DNA from: Reticulitermes speratus
Lineage: Eukaryota; Arthropoda; Insecta; Blattodea; Rhinotermitidae
DNA length: 64,000 bases
Assembly (NCBI GenBank): GCA_021186555.1
Contig: JAJKFL010000004.1
Location: 39,036,351 to 39,100,350, forward strand
Direction of reading: 5' to 3'
Below, in pieces: positions 46,061 through 56,571 of this stretch; the stretch's first letter is position 1; every line of letters starts with the position of its first letter. A program made the translations under genes and the position numbers. The notes under the pieces were generated by a model. The model saw only the letters and a program-made list of their open reading frames with translations. It had not been told where the DNA came from and made no database searches.

Positions 46061-46930
46061 AGACAGACTACAGAATGAAGAAGAGGCTACGGACCTGTCG
46101 TAAGACAGACTACAGAATGAAGAGGCTACGGACCTGTCGTAAGACAGACTACAGGATGAAGAGGCTACGGACTTGTCGTAAGACAGACTGCAGAATGAAG
46201 AGGCTACGGAATTGTCGTAAGACAGACTGCAGAATGAAGAGGCTACGGACCTGTTGTATGACAGACTGCAGAATGATGAGGATACGGACCTGTCGTAAGA
46301 CGTTCTGCAGAATAAAGAGGCTACGGACCTGTCGTAAGACAGACTGCAGAATGAAGAGGCTACGGACCTGTCGTAAGACAGACTGCAGAATGAAGAGGTT
46401 ACGGACCTGTCGTAAGACTGACTACAGAATGAAGAGGCTACGGACCTGTCGTAAGACAGACTGCAGAATGAAGAGGCTACGGACCTGTCGTAAGACAGAC
46501 TGCAGAATGAAGAGGCTACGGACCTGTCGTAAGACTGACTACAGAATGAAGAGGCTACGGACCTGTCGTAAGACAGACTGCAGAATAAAGAGGCTACGGA
46601 CCTGTCGTAAGACAGACTGCAGAATGAAGAGGCTACGGACCTGTCGTAAGACAGACTGCAGAATGAAGAGCTACGGACCTGTCGTAAGACAGACTGCAGA
46701 ATGAAGAGGCTACGGACCTGTCGTAAGACAGACTGCAGAATGAAGAGGCTACGGACCTGTCGTAAGACAGACTGCAGAATGAAGAGGCTACGGACCTGTC
46801 GTAAGACAGACTGCAGAATGAAGAGGCTACGGACCTTTTGTAAGACAGACTACAGAATGAAGAGGCTACGGACCTGTTGTAAGACAGACTACAGAATGAA
46901 GAGGCTACGGACCTGTCGTAAGACAGACAG
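46037..46930 (+). repeat. 39-bp array forming the LINE X copy D 3' end, about 23 units
   Basis: Units of AGAGGCTACGGACCTGTCGT plus AAGACAGACTGCAGAATGA. The first unit overlaps the last codons of the LINE protein and its stop. Long frames through the array encode a 13-residue repeat (KRLRTCRKTDCRM) in a non-LINE frame. Confidence 0.95.
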
Positions 46931-47556
46931 TATGGCAGTAAGAATTATAACCAAAACATAGCTGTTCGTATAACGGCAGACGCACGAACACATGATCTGA
47001 TTCAGAATTCTTGAAATAAAATTTCATGCACAATACAAATTTGTACTGCTTCGTTGCACAAATTTCATCAGTCATTGCAATGTCGCTTTGAAGCCTGAAT
47101 TTCACCTGAATATTAATTCATAATTAATTTACTACCTCACAGAAAAGCTATTACCATTTTGCTACCAGTATCGGTCGGTCAGTGCGGGTAGTCGCAGGGA
47201 ATTAATCACTTTTTATTCTGGGAATTATTTTAAAAAAATAAATGCACTATGTTGGGGGGGGGGGGGGGGGGGGAAGGCAGAATTTTCGAACCTTTAAAGA
47301 GGCGACAGGCTATATATATATATATACGAATGTTTACTACTGGTAAGATATTTTCACGTGACTTACAAGCCGGTCCTTTGAGAGAAAGACTGCATGTCCG
47401 GGAGTCAGTGAGACTGTCTAAGATCATGAAAGGGCGCAAATGATGAAACGCCGAGTGCAGATAGAAGCCTCTGTTTGTACGACAGATGTCAGTAATGTCT
47501 ACGGAAATTCTTCTTAATGCAGGCCCACATATCAGGCAAAAACTTGACACACGGAA
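46931..47556. other. no gene; poly(G) at 47254-47273
   Basis: A 20-base G run and a short TA tract near 47311. Nothing coding. Confidence 0.6.
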
Positions 47557-47825
47557 GTGGCATAGCTCAGTCAGCATAGTGACTAGGCTACGGGATGGCC
47601 CGATTTTCGCCAGTTGCAACGGATTTGTTTCTTTTCTCTAAAGCTTCCAGACAGCTTATGGGACCCACAAAGCGTCCTAAACAACCAGGTATAGGGGGCA
47701 GTTTCACCAGGGGATAAGGCGGCCGTTGCAAATACCTGACTACTAAGCTTCATCCGATGCTGAAGTTGAGAAACAGTGGAGGCATAACTATCCCCTTATA
47801 CACCTTCGAGGCCTGCTTTGATAAA
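47557..47825 (+). mobile_element. SINE family C-like, diverged
   Basis: Head GGCATAGCTCAGTCAGCATA with AGTGACTAGGCTACGGGATGG on the plus strand. The body includes GGATAAGGCGGCCG and CATCCGATGCTGAAGTTGAG, parallel to family C. Confidence 0.65.
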
Positions 47826-47966
47826 ACTTTATCATGAAAACGAAGAGAACAGGTTCCTCAAAGAATTAGCACCTATCTACCAGACTGCACGGTGTCACAC
47901 TTCAGAAGGATGTCGTTATGGTTTTAAACAACTCGCAGTCAACTCTAAGGGCTTGGAAACCTAAAG

Positions 47967-48225
47967 ATTTTTCCAATGGTTTAGACAGCCCCTTTGGGGC
48001 CTAGGCCGCCTCATTTTTTCGAGGCTTCACGATCACACTCAGACACACCACACTCAGTAGGACTCCTCTGGACGAGTGACCAGCCCGTAGCAGAGACCTC
48101 TACCTGACAACACACAACACTCACAACAGACAGACATCCATGCCCTCGGCAGAATTCGAACCCAAATCCCGGTAAGCGAGCGGCCGTAGACCGACGCCTT
48201 AGACCGCGCGGTCACGGCGATCGGC
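47967..48225 (-). mobile_element. SINE family B, copy 5
   Basis: The complement of the family B end (GACAGCCCCTTTGGGGCCTA) is at the left and the head (GACCGCGCGGTCACGGCGAT) at the right. The B box is mutated to GGGTTCGAATTCTG. Confidence 0.9.
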
Positions 48226-48767
48226 ACCCTAAAATTAACCACCTCTATTATAAATACTGCACCACGGAACAGCCGTGTATTATTTCTTTCTCTACATCTG
48301 GTAGTGGCCATTACTGCTAAAATAATCAGCATTATTTTTTTTCGCAAACAATGCTAAAATTAATCTCGCATCTCCTCTTGGCGCTCCAGATCGCACGCAG
48401 TCGGTACGTTTAACGTACAGCTGACCTTCCTCATTCAGCATGACAATCCTCCCCCTTTTCAACGAGGATTATCCTCTCTATAACGCATACTGCTTTGATG
48501 ACGTGGGTGGTACGACTTAACCCTCTCGATGGGATATTGACTGCAAAAGAACGCGTCATTTATCGACGCCCCAGCCGGCAGCCGCTATGTCGCAGACTTG
48601 CGGTGACAATACGAGAACAAGCCACTGTACTAAACATGTTCGTCATTTGTCCGAACATAAATGCGTCCACACTGTTGTTGCTCGCGCTACTCGCAGTGAC
48701 TGTTGATCGCCGTGTACAGGTTTTTCGTTCACTTAAATTCTAAACGTTTCTAACGACGGTACGTAAC
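48226..48767. other. no gene recognised
   Basis: Nothing identifiable; the frame at 48495-48743 lacks similarity to anything I know. Confidence 0.45.
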
Positions 48768-49087
48768 ATTGAGAACTAATGGGTTTCTGGACTTTGTCCA
48801 TCGTCCGAAAATCTAAAATAAGTCGATAACACGACGTTTCGGAACCTGGATCTGCTTCCGTCCTCAGGTGAAGGGGGAGGGAGACACCTACTGTGTTGAG
48901 TCCCTTACAGAGAGGTACTGATTGAGTGATTGAGGTTAGCTCTCTCTAAGGGACCCAACACAGTAGGTGTCTCCCTCCCCCTTTCACCTGAGGACGGAAG
49001 CAGATCCAGTTTCCGAAACGTCGTGTTATTTAGTTATTTTAGATTTCCGGACGATGGACAAAGTCCAGAAACCAATTAGTTCTCAAT
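48768..49087. repeat. about 145-bp-arm foldback with CTGAGGA...GAAACGTC cores
   Basis: The arms 48768-48912 and 48943-49087 are nearly perfect inverted repeats. Ends read ATTGAGAACTAAT and, after a few bases, TTCTGGACTTTGTCCAT. Each arm has CTGAGGA (48988-48994 on plus; 48861-48867 on minus), a C, stem II GGAA/TTCC, and GAAACGTCGTGTT. The same terminal sequence is found on the foldback at 56572, although the interiors differ. Confidence 0.88.
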
Positions 49088-49464
49088 TGTCGTTCACTGG
49101 TTGAACAAATCGAAAGAACGGCGCATCTTGGTGAGCCTCTCTTTCAAGTTCTACCTTTATGCAGAGCCAATCAAGTTCAATGGACAGCGGTGCTTGGACT
49201 CGGGCTCGTGAAACCGTCCACACTGACGGAGACGCACGTCGGACAACGAGCATAAGCTGAACACGTTTTGTCCGGACACACAGCAGTGTTTTTGAGGATT
49301 CAGGTGTTCTGGGAAGTGACGCTGTGTTGGGCAGGCTGTCTCCGACGTTGCGACGCTTCAACACGAAGGTAAGGCATCCCTTCGAGATGTCTGCAACCAC
49401 ACAACCAGCGACATAGACTCATATCCCAGAAGGCCTGATTCCTCAGTGTCCTTTTTTTTTTTTC
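49088..49464. other. no gene recognised
   Basis: A poly(T) run at 49452-49463 borders the next SINE. Short minus frames here are not convincing. Confidence 0.45.
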
Positions 49465-49755
49465 CAGTTGGTTGAGGCACTGCGCTACAAGCCGGAAGGT
49501 CGCGGGTTCGATTCCCGATGGTGTCATTTGAATTTTTCATTGACATAATCTTTTCGGTCGCACTATGGCCCTGAGGTCGACTCAGCCTCTAACAGAAATG
49601 AGTACCAGGATATTTCCTGGGGGGTAAAGGCGGCCGGTGCGTATGGCTGACAATCTTACCACCTTCATGTGCCGATTGTCTATAAATCTGTGAGCCTCAA
49701 CCTCCTGGAACCCTCAGGACCTGTCAGGCCTGTAATGGGATTGCTGTACCTTTTA
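49465..49755 (+). mobile_element. SINE family D, copy 3
   Basis: Plus-strand head GTTGGTTGAGGCACTGCGCT with B box GGGTTCGATTCCCG. The body includes GGGGGTAAAGGCGGCCGG and ends TGTAATGGGATTGCTGTACC. Confidence 0.9.
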
Positions 49756-50676
49756 CGTATTTTTCTCACTATCTAAGAATTACTGTTGGAATTCCGGTTG
49801 AAGATTAAAACAGAAAACTTGGTTTTTCCAGTCTTTAGCTACGGTTTACAGGGATAACTTTCCCAGTACCATAGTCTGGATAATCATGGATGTGACTATG
49901 ATAACAAATTTGTGCGATGTGACGGCCGTGTAGTCTGGTAGACATTTACAAATCAGAGAAACTTGCTCTCTTTATTAAGACGGTAGACGGCAGCACTGTC
50001 CCCTGAAACCTCAGAGCATATCTACCAGACTACACGATATCATATTTCATACATAGTCTCTTACACACTGTAGCCAGTGGGGGACAATTGCCATCATGAT
50101 TTTCACGAAAATCCGATACTTTCGTCGCTGATACTGGGTCGCCTAAGGACCAAGAATGGTCGTTGTCTTCACATAACACGTTCTATTTTTTTTTTACTTC
50201 TAAATAACGCCTTAAAAGGATCGTTAGATGTCCGCCGTACTCTGATCTGCTGTGCAAACAAAACACAAGCACCAGAGGATGTCATGGGGCGAATTACAAG
50301 CTACTGCGGTGACAGCCGACCTATCTTCCGAAGAAGTTTAAAGCTTGCGGGGAGGAATCAAGAAGTTGGAAGTGGCGCGCACTTAATTTGAATTCAGTCC
50401 AAGGCGCTTCTTGACAAGGCGGATAAGAGCAGATTAACTTACATAATGAGGCGACGCTAACTCTTTTAGCAGAGTTCTGACACGGTGTTAAGGAAATAAC
50501 TTACCGTTGCGTGCGTCGGCATTAATCAACCTGCTCTCACATTTCGTTGAACCACAAACGAAATTCTTTTGTAGATATAATTTTTATTGAGAGAGTGGGC
50601 CACCTGCGATGAGTACGGACGCTTCCATTTTTAATAAATAGAGGCTACGACCCTCTTTACGAATATTTATGTGAAG
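49756..50676. other. small foldback at 49916-50045; remainder unassigned
   Basis: The arms TGTAGTCTGGTAGAC and TCTACCAGACTACACG are inverted, with a GAAAC box but no CTGANGA box. A half copy of this arm is at 47875-47900. The frame at 50077-50391 is unrecognised. Confidence 0.5.
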
Positions 50677-50689
50677 TTATCACGTAACA

Positions 50690-51083
50690 GTCGACCTCGG
50701 TGGACTAGTGGTTAGCGTGCTCGCCACTGGACCAAGGTTCGCGGGTTCGATCCCGACCGAGGTCGATGGATTTTTAAGGATGATAAAAATCCGGAGCACA
50801 CTTCCTTCGGAGGGGAAGTAAAGCCGTCGGTCCCATGTCGTAGATTTACGGCATGTAAAAGAACCTTACGGGCATGAATAAAAATGTTGCGTAAGCCAAA
50901 TTGCCTCCATTTCTCATCCAAGTCTCCTGACATTTTACTGGCGTGCACATCAGGATTGATAGAACACTAAGCGCGGCTAGCTGGCCGGTCACCAGCTGCC
51001 ATGAATGCGCATGACTTAGTAACCTCGACAAGAGGAGGCAAGAGGAGGCCCAGGCAGGGCTGTTGAGCCAAGAATTATTATTA
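50690..51083 (+). mobile_element. SINE family A, copy 3 with target duplication
   Basis: Same tRNA-like head and body as 2932-3346, with small deletions and an (ATT)n tail. The target duplication TTATCACGTAACA lies at 50677-50689 and 51084-51096. Confidence 0.93.
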
Positions 51084-51124
51084 TTATCACGTAACAAATA
51101 AAAGATAAATTTGTCTATGTCGAC

Positions 51125-51455
51125 GCCAGGAAGGTGTAAAGGTATAGCTCCATTCATTCTTATCGTCAGAACTAGATAGAGGTAAGTGACTGACTTCAGG
51201 CTTCGGCCGCTTTAACACCTGGAAAGAAACTCAATAGGAGGGTGGTTTGGCCCTATAGAAGGCCACATGGAAGTGACAGTAAAATGTGTATAGAATTCCG
51301 TCAGCCATTTTCAACAAATGAAACTGTTGGTGTTTAGAAGCGCTAAGGGTGGGACTGAATTTTTGTGTCTTAAGGTGACATCTCCCTGAAGTTTAATGAA
51401 GCAAAATCAGAGCGAGTGGGCATATAAAACCTAAGTAACTGAGCTATAATGCGAT
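51125..51455 (-). mobile_element. SINE family C-like, diverged
   Basis: It shares GGTATAGCTCCATTCATTCT and CTAGATAGAGGTAAGTGACT with family C. A decayed head (CATTATAGCTCAGTTACTTA on the minus strand) sits near 51440. Confidence 0.6.
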
Positions 51456-51859
51456 TATTATCGCCGCAGAGAATATGCAACGCTACACGATGTATGGCGA
51501 CTCGCACAGTTAGCCTATATAAATATATTACCAGTATGAACTGCGTCACGTCGCAAAACCTGATGTAGGGTTCTCAAATTTCGCAAATGTGACAGATCTT
51601 AAAACAAAAGCAACTTTTCTTGGAATCGTAATACACTACTCTAAGAAGACACAACGTAGTGGCCGAGTTGTCTGTTCTTAAATACACGATACTGTGATAA
51701 TTACAAACACTACAATTTTCCGTGCAAAATTGTGATATCAAATATCTGTATATATTAACAATTATAAATATTGTGGCAATTATCGTATAATTTACCGTGT
51801 TATGAAACATAATATTACAAAATTATCAGTATAAGAGTGTACAGGCTTACTCTATTCAT

Positions 51860-51907
<48 letters not shown>

Positions 51908-51996
51908 TGAAAGACAGTCATAAGCTGACTGCAGAACTGCTGAAGTGTGTTTGCAAAGATGCAAAGATAATGAAAATAATTTTTACACGTAACTTT
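51456..51996. other. no gene; (TA)n at 51865-51904
   Basis: A 40-base AT dinucleotide tract; otherwise unassigned. Confidence 0.6.
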
Positions 51997-52458
51997 TTAA
52001 ATGGCAATATGGACGCATAGCTTAAAATTCAATGTAGGCACCGGCGGCATCTGAAGGTAGCGGTCGGCATTCATGGTGTCATGCAGAAGATATGGGCCGA
52101 TGACCCTAGTGGCCGTCATTCCGCACCACACGGTCACTTTTGGACGATTTTGTATCTTCTCCACCGTCACTTCGGGATCGTGTGCTGCCCAGTAATGGCA
52201 ATTATGTCGATTGACGAAACCGCCGATATGGAAAACGGCCTCGTCGCTCCAGAGAATGTTTTCAAACAGTTGTGGCCAATCCTCGTGCGAACCCAGCATC
52301 AACTACCCATATTCCATTCTGCGGTCACAGTCTTCAGGTGTCAGCTGCCGCACGTAATGGGGTTTCCACAGGCGAAAATTCAAGTGTTTCTCTAACACCG
52401 TTCGTATCGTGTGCCTCGACAGTTATTTAATGTCTACTTACTTCCCACCCACCCTGTA
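51997..52458 (-). pseudogene. mariner-type (DDE) transposase, N-proximal core fragment
   Basis: The minus strand encodes WKPHYVRQLTPEDCDRRMEY, a stop, then LMLGSHEDWPQLFENILWSD and EAVFHIGGFVNRHNCHYWAA, then VTVWCGMTATRVIGPYL and DTMNADRYLQM. The WSDEA segment carries the first catalytic Asp of the IS630/Tc1/mariner DDE fold, and VTVWCG is a family hallmark. It breaks off before the second Asp. CCACCCTGTA at 52449-52458 may be the outer inverted repeat. It is inactive because of an in-frame stop and truncation. Confidence 0.9.
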
Positions 52459-52688
52459 GAATATGACGCTGGGTCGATGGGTAATTTCGGACGTTTCGAG
52501 AAAAAACAGTGCCTTCATTTTCAAACATCAAGAGTTCCAAGAAAAAAAATTCAAATAACGCCTTATAATTATTACTTTTCAGTGTTTAATTAATTGTTTA
52601 GTGATTTAATTTGGACCTATTTTATGTGAATGTGCAATTTATTATTAAGTGTATAATAGATTACATAGAAATTTGATTTGCATTATTG
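52459..52688. other. spacer, no feature recognised
   Basis: AT-rich sequence ending in the target site CATTATTG (52681-52688) of the next element. Confidence 0.5.
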
Positions 52689-54132
52689 CAGTGCTTCCCA
52701 AACCTGCGTAAATTACTCAAAATTGGGTAAAAGTGGGTTTTTCTTTGGGTAACGACACACCTCGGAATACACATTAAAATTTACCGTAAAAGTGTATAAG
52801 AAGAAGTACTCTGAAGAACGTGACCAGTCAGTGTGCACCGATACTCTAAAACAGTCTAACAGTGGCATTATAATGACTGGCTGGGACCTGCGTGATGAAA
52901 TGTGCATGGTGAATAGTTACTGAATTGTTTGTGGCTGCTAAATGGTTTAAAGATGTTTTAGAATAAAGAAAATTGCATACACACTAATGTTTGTGGCTGC
53001 TAAAATGTTAGAGATGTTTAAATAAAGACATTGCACCAAAACATTAATGTTTGGCTGCTAAATGTTAGGAGGGTTTAAAACAAGACTTTGCATCAAACAT
53101 AATGTTTGTGGCTGCCAAATGTTTAGAGATGTTTAAAAAAAGACATTGCATCAAACATAATGTTTGTGGCTGCTAAAATTTTAGAGATGTTTAAAAAAAG
53201 ACATTGCATCAAACATAATGTTTGTGGCTGCCAAAATGTTTAGAGATGTTTAAAAAAAGACATTGCATCAAACATAATGTTTGTGGCTGCCAAAATGTTT
53301 AGAGATGTTTAAAAAAGACATTGCATCAAACATAATGTTTGTGGCTGCTAAAATGTTTAGAGATGTTTAAAACAAAGACATTGCATCAAACATAATGTTT
53401 GTGGCTGCCAAAATGTTTAGAGATGTTTAAAATAAAGACATTGCATCAAACATAATGTTTGTGGCTGCTAAATGTTTAGAGATGTTTAGAATAAAGACAT
53501 TGCATCAAACAAATGTTTGTGGCTGCTAAATGTTTAGAGATGTTTAAAATAAAGACATTGCATCAAACATAATGTTTGTGGCTGCTAAAATGTTTAGAGA
53601 TGTTTAAAATAAAGACATTGCATCAAACATAATGTTTGTGGTTGCTAAAATGTTTAGAGATGTTTAGAATAAAGACATTGCATCAAACATAATTGTTTGT
53701 GGCTGCTAAAATGTTTAGAGATGTTTAGAATAAAGACATTGCATCAAACATAATGTTTGTGGCTGCTAAAATGTTTAGAGATGTTTAAAAAAAGACATTG
53801 CATCAAACATAATGTTTGTGGCTGCTAAAATGTTTAGAGATGTTTAGAATAAAGACATTGCATCAAACATATTGTTTGTGGCTGCTAAAATGTTTAGAGA
53901 TGTTTAAAATAAAGACATTGCATCAAACATAATGTTTGTGGCTGCAAAATGTTTAGAGATGTTTAAAATAAAGACATTGCATCAAACATAATGTTTGCTT
54001 CCTATTTATTACCGATCTCTCTTCCCTTGTCAAATATGTTTTCTGTGCAGTCAGTGTTTTACCTACATTGGGTAAAAAGGACTTTCTGATAAGCGGTTTT
54101 GGGTAATGAAGGAAAAAGTTTGGGAAGCAGTG
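52689..54132. mobile_element. hAT-like non-autonomous element with internal 60-bp array
   Basis: Ends CAGTGCTTCCCAAACC and, inverted, TTTGGGAAGCAGTG are hAT-type terminal repeats. Target duplications CATTATTG (52681-52688) and CGTTATTG (54133-54140) are 8 bp with one mismatch, the length expected for hAT. GGGTAAAA-type subterminal repeats occur near both ends (52725-52750 and 54068-54110). No transposase is present. Confidence 0.88.
52922..53996. repeat. 60-bp tandem array inside the hAT-like element, about 18 units
   Basis: The unit contains AATGTTTGTGGCTGCTAAAA and TAAAGACATTGCATCAAACA. The first three units are the most diverged and vary in length. The remainder differ mainly by runs of A and GCTA/GCCA. 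Confidence 0.96.
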
Positions 54133-54140
54133 CGTTATTG

Positions 54141-54733
54141 AATAAAATTTTGTCGAGATTAACTGATGTTAGTACTCTTTGTGCAGTCCAAATGTTATTA
54201 CAAACCGTAACACTTATATCATAGCTGTTTCGACAGTGTCTTAGGCCATTGTAAGGTTTCCCTCACAAAGACACAGCCGGACACTTTAAATCGCTCCCTG
54301 GGCAGATTTCAAACCCAGGACCCCATGTCACAAGGCAGTGTTCATTAGTAGGCAATATTTACGTGCCTGTGACGCCTAGCAGCAGGCAGGCGCTACTAAA
54401 ACCTACTGGAGAGGCCAAGGACTAAGCGACGTGCAGCCGAGCGAAGGAGACGCCTTAGCGGAAGGCTGACCCCCGGCGATTGCTAACCCAGCGCTCCCGG
54501 TAGCCGGAAATGTAATACACCGCCGTGACCCAGACAACAGGAAACAGTATTTTGTACCCTATTTGTCGCAGTCAGCACCCTCACACACATTTAGAGACCT
54601 TAGATAGTGATGTGGTACATATAAGACACCTTATGTCGTTTGTAACATGCAGACGTATTTAAATATGCTGAAGGACACAACTTGCTTTTGTCTGTTATAT
54701 TACATGCACTGTGCATTGTGTTATAAGATTTAG
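54141..54733. other. no gene recognised
   Basis: A G/C-richer patch at 54370-54520 without coding signal; possibly an unrecognised repeat. Confidence 0.4.
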
Positions 54734-55002
54734 TCACCAAAAATGCACTAAAATGACTAATAAAGTATATTTTGCAGCCCGTACATGTTTAGGCAAATAC
54801 TTTGCCATCTTCAGGGGGCAGACCAAATGATTACAGTTATTAAAGGCATCCAACTGTGATGCTGAATGTACACATAGTTGGATGCCTTGAATTAACTGTG
54901 ATTATTTGGTGTGCCCCCTGAAGATGGCAAAATAGTTGCCGAATATTATACAGGGGCTACAAGATATAGTTTGTTAGTCATTTTAGTGCATTTGTTGGTT
55001 TG
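54734..55002. repeat. foldback with two damaged hammerhead-like cores
   Basis: The arms begin TCACCAAAAATGCACTAAAA and end TTTTAGTGCATTTGTTGGTT, with the central loop near 54858-54876. Each arm holds CTGAAGATGGCAAA, but box 2 is TAAAC in the left core (minus, about 54774-54820) and GAATA in the right core (plus, about 54912-54958). Stem I (GCCCC/GGGGC) is kept on the right. Confidence 0.85.
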
Positions 55003-55097
55003 ACTGTATCTTCCGTCTTGTCGCTTATATTTACAAGCAGGTGAGGCCGTTCTATTGACTGCGTCTTTTGCAGTTGCAAAGTCAGTTGACGTCTACC

Positions 55098-55293
55098 GAT
55101 TGTCTACACGAATTTTGTCTACACCGAATTTTGTCTACACCGAATTTTGTCTACACCGAATTTTGTCTACACCGAATTTTGTCTACACCGAATTTTGTCT
55201 ACACCGAATTTTGTCTACACCGAATTTTGTCTACACCGAATTTTGTCTACACCGAATTTTGTCTACATCGAAGTTTGTCTACACCGATTTTTG
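55098..55293. repeat. 16-bp tandem repeat, about 12 copies
   Basis: The unit CGAATTTTGTCTACAC repeats with strict spacing. Frames through it are artefacts. Confidence 0.96.
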
Positions 55294-55430
55294 TTCTACG
55301 TTCCTTTTTCTTTTAGCGCAGAATCGTCTCTAATGTGGACGTATTTTAAAGCACACATTATATATAAAATCGTGTTCCGACAAATATACACACTGTATAT
55401 CTGTATTTAATACAGTTTATATTAAAAATA

Positions 55431-55474
55431 GACCAACATGTTTCGAACTATGTTAAGTTCATCTTCAGGGACTC
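55431..55474 (-). ncRNA. hammerhead ribozyme-like motif (left arm)
   Basis: Minus strand: box CTGAAGA, T, 5-bp stem II GAACT/AGTTC, GAAAC, loop-less ACA/TGT stem III, triplet GTT. Stem I is interrupted by a T-T mismatch, unlike the right-arm partner. Confidence 0.58.
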
Positions 55475-55711
55475 AATTGTTTATTACACCAGCTATAACG
55501 TATGGTACTTATTGAAATATATAGTTGGTACGATAAAATTGCTACTGTGTTCAGTTTTGAACACTGTATCAGTATACCACTAGCAAAAAAAAATGGCGAA
55601 CACGAAGCAGCTGATACAGTGTTCAAAACTGAACACAGTTAGCGACATTTTATCTACTAATTTATATATTTCAATAAGTACCGTACGTATATAGCTGGTG
55701 TAATAAACATT

Positions 55712-55757
55712 GAGTCCCTGAAGATGAACTGTAACATAGTCGAAACATGTTGGACTA
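55712..55757 (+). ncRNA. hammerhead ribozyme-like motif (right arm)
   Basis: Stem I AGTCC (55713-55717) pairs perfectly with GGACT (55752-55756). Box CTGAAGA is 55718-55724. Box GAAA is 55742-55745. Stem III is ACA/TGT. The predicted cut is after T55751. Stem II has lost one base on its 3' side, so each arm of this foldback is damaged at a different place. Confidence 0.6.
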
Positions 55758-55824
55758 TTTTTAATATAAACTGTATTAAATACAGATATACAGTGTGTAA
55801 TTTGTCGGAACATGATTTTATATA

Positions 55825-56160
55825 ATCAATAAAATGTACGGTACAAATAACTTGGGCCCTTTCACTTTATCTGGACCCAAATGCCCGACACACTGTAGCC
55901 TTCTTCACAGCTCCTTCAACCTGAAGTAGAACCTATTTTATAAAACTCGTGGGTTTCGTATAAAAATTAGGACAATAGGCTCGTGGAAACAAAAGAGCTC
56001 TTCAAGTTGCAGAGAAATTTTGAGAAAAAAGGGGCAGCGAATATAAAAGGCTACTGTCACAGAATTGCGGTTCAGCGACGAAAAGCCAAACATAATTCGG
56101 TACTAGTATTCACTCACAAAACCAACGATTGCACTATTATAATTAATTTATCTCTCACTA
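55825..56160. other. no gene recognised
   Basis: The frame at 55983-56366 runs into a MITE and is unrecognised. Confidence 0.45.
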
Positions 56161-56205
56161 GTACCCTACAATGTTTCGGCCCCATTGTGTCCATCATCAG
56201 CGGTA
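56161..56205 (-). ncRNA. hammerhead ribozyme-like motif, single copy
   Basis: Minus strand: TACC of stem I pairs with GGTA after one mismatch next to the core. Box CTGATGA, T, stem II GG...CC with further C-G pairs inside, GAAAC, ATTGT, triplet GTA. The mariner MITE at 56214 inserted just beyond it, so any inverted partner may have been separated or never existed. Confidence 0.58.
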
Positions 56206-56213
56206 ACATATTA

Positions 56214-56295
56214 TACAGGGCATACACAAAAGAATGGTGCTATTTATATAGTATGTACTATATAAACCGCACCATTCGTTTGTGTATGCCCTGTA
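56214..56295. mobile_element. 82-bp palindromic mariner-type MITE, copy 2
   Basis: Same TACAGGGCATACACAAAAG ends as 12485-12566. The centre differs (TATAGTATGTACTATA), showing that the arms are conserved and the loop is free to change. Confidence 0.88.
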
Positions 56296-56571
56296 TATAC
56301 ACTTCACTTTACGCTGTCCAATTTGGCACTGTTAATTCATATTATTTTGTCGGTGTTATTATTTGACACTGAAAGTATGTATACACTGAACTTTTTGTAA
56401 AAAAAAAAATAGTTCGGTACATTTTCGTGCATTAAATATGAACAAGACAGGAACAGATATAGACGAAACAATGTTCATAATATACGGGCAAAGCTAACAT
56501 CACGGCAATTCTACTGACGGACTGTTCAATTAGGGTCATATTGTAACTGTGAGGATGAACAAATGAATACA
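56296..56571. other. spacer, no feature recognised
   Basis: AT-rich sequence with a poly(A) run near 56400. Confidence 0.45.

Larger units (their letters stand above)
55361..55824. repeat. about 212-bp-arm foldback with two hammerhead-like cores
   Basis: The arms 55361-55572 and 55611-55824 are inverted repeats, with outer ends TATATAAAATCGTGTTCCGA and its near-complement. Each carries CTGAAGA, a GAAC/GTTC-type stem II and GAAACATGTTGG. This is the longest foldback in the window. Confidence 0.9.

Noticed and set aside
46021..46961. 227-codon basic repeat protein (13-residue KRLRTCRKTDCRM cycle)
   Set aside because: It reads the LINE X 39-bp 3' array in a frame other than that of the LINE protein; the same frame appears wherever the array occurs.
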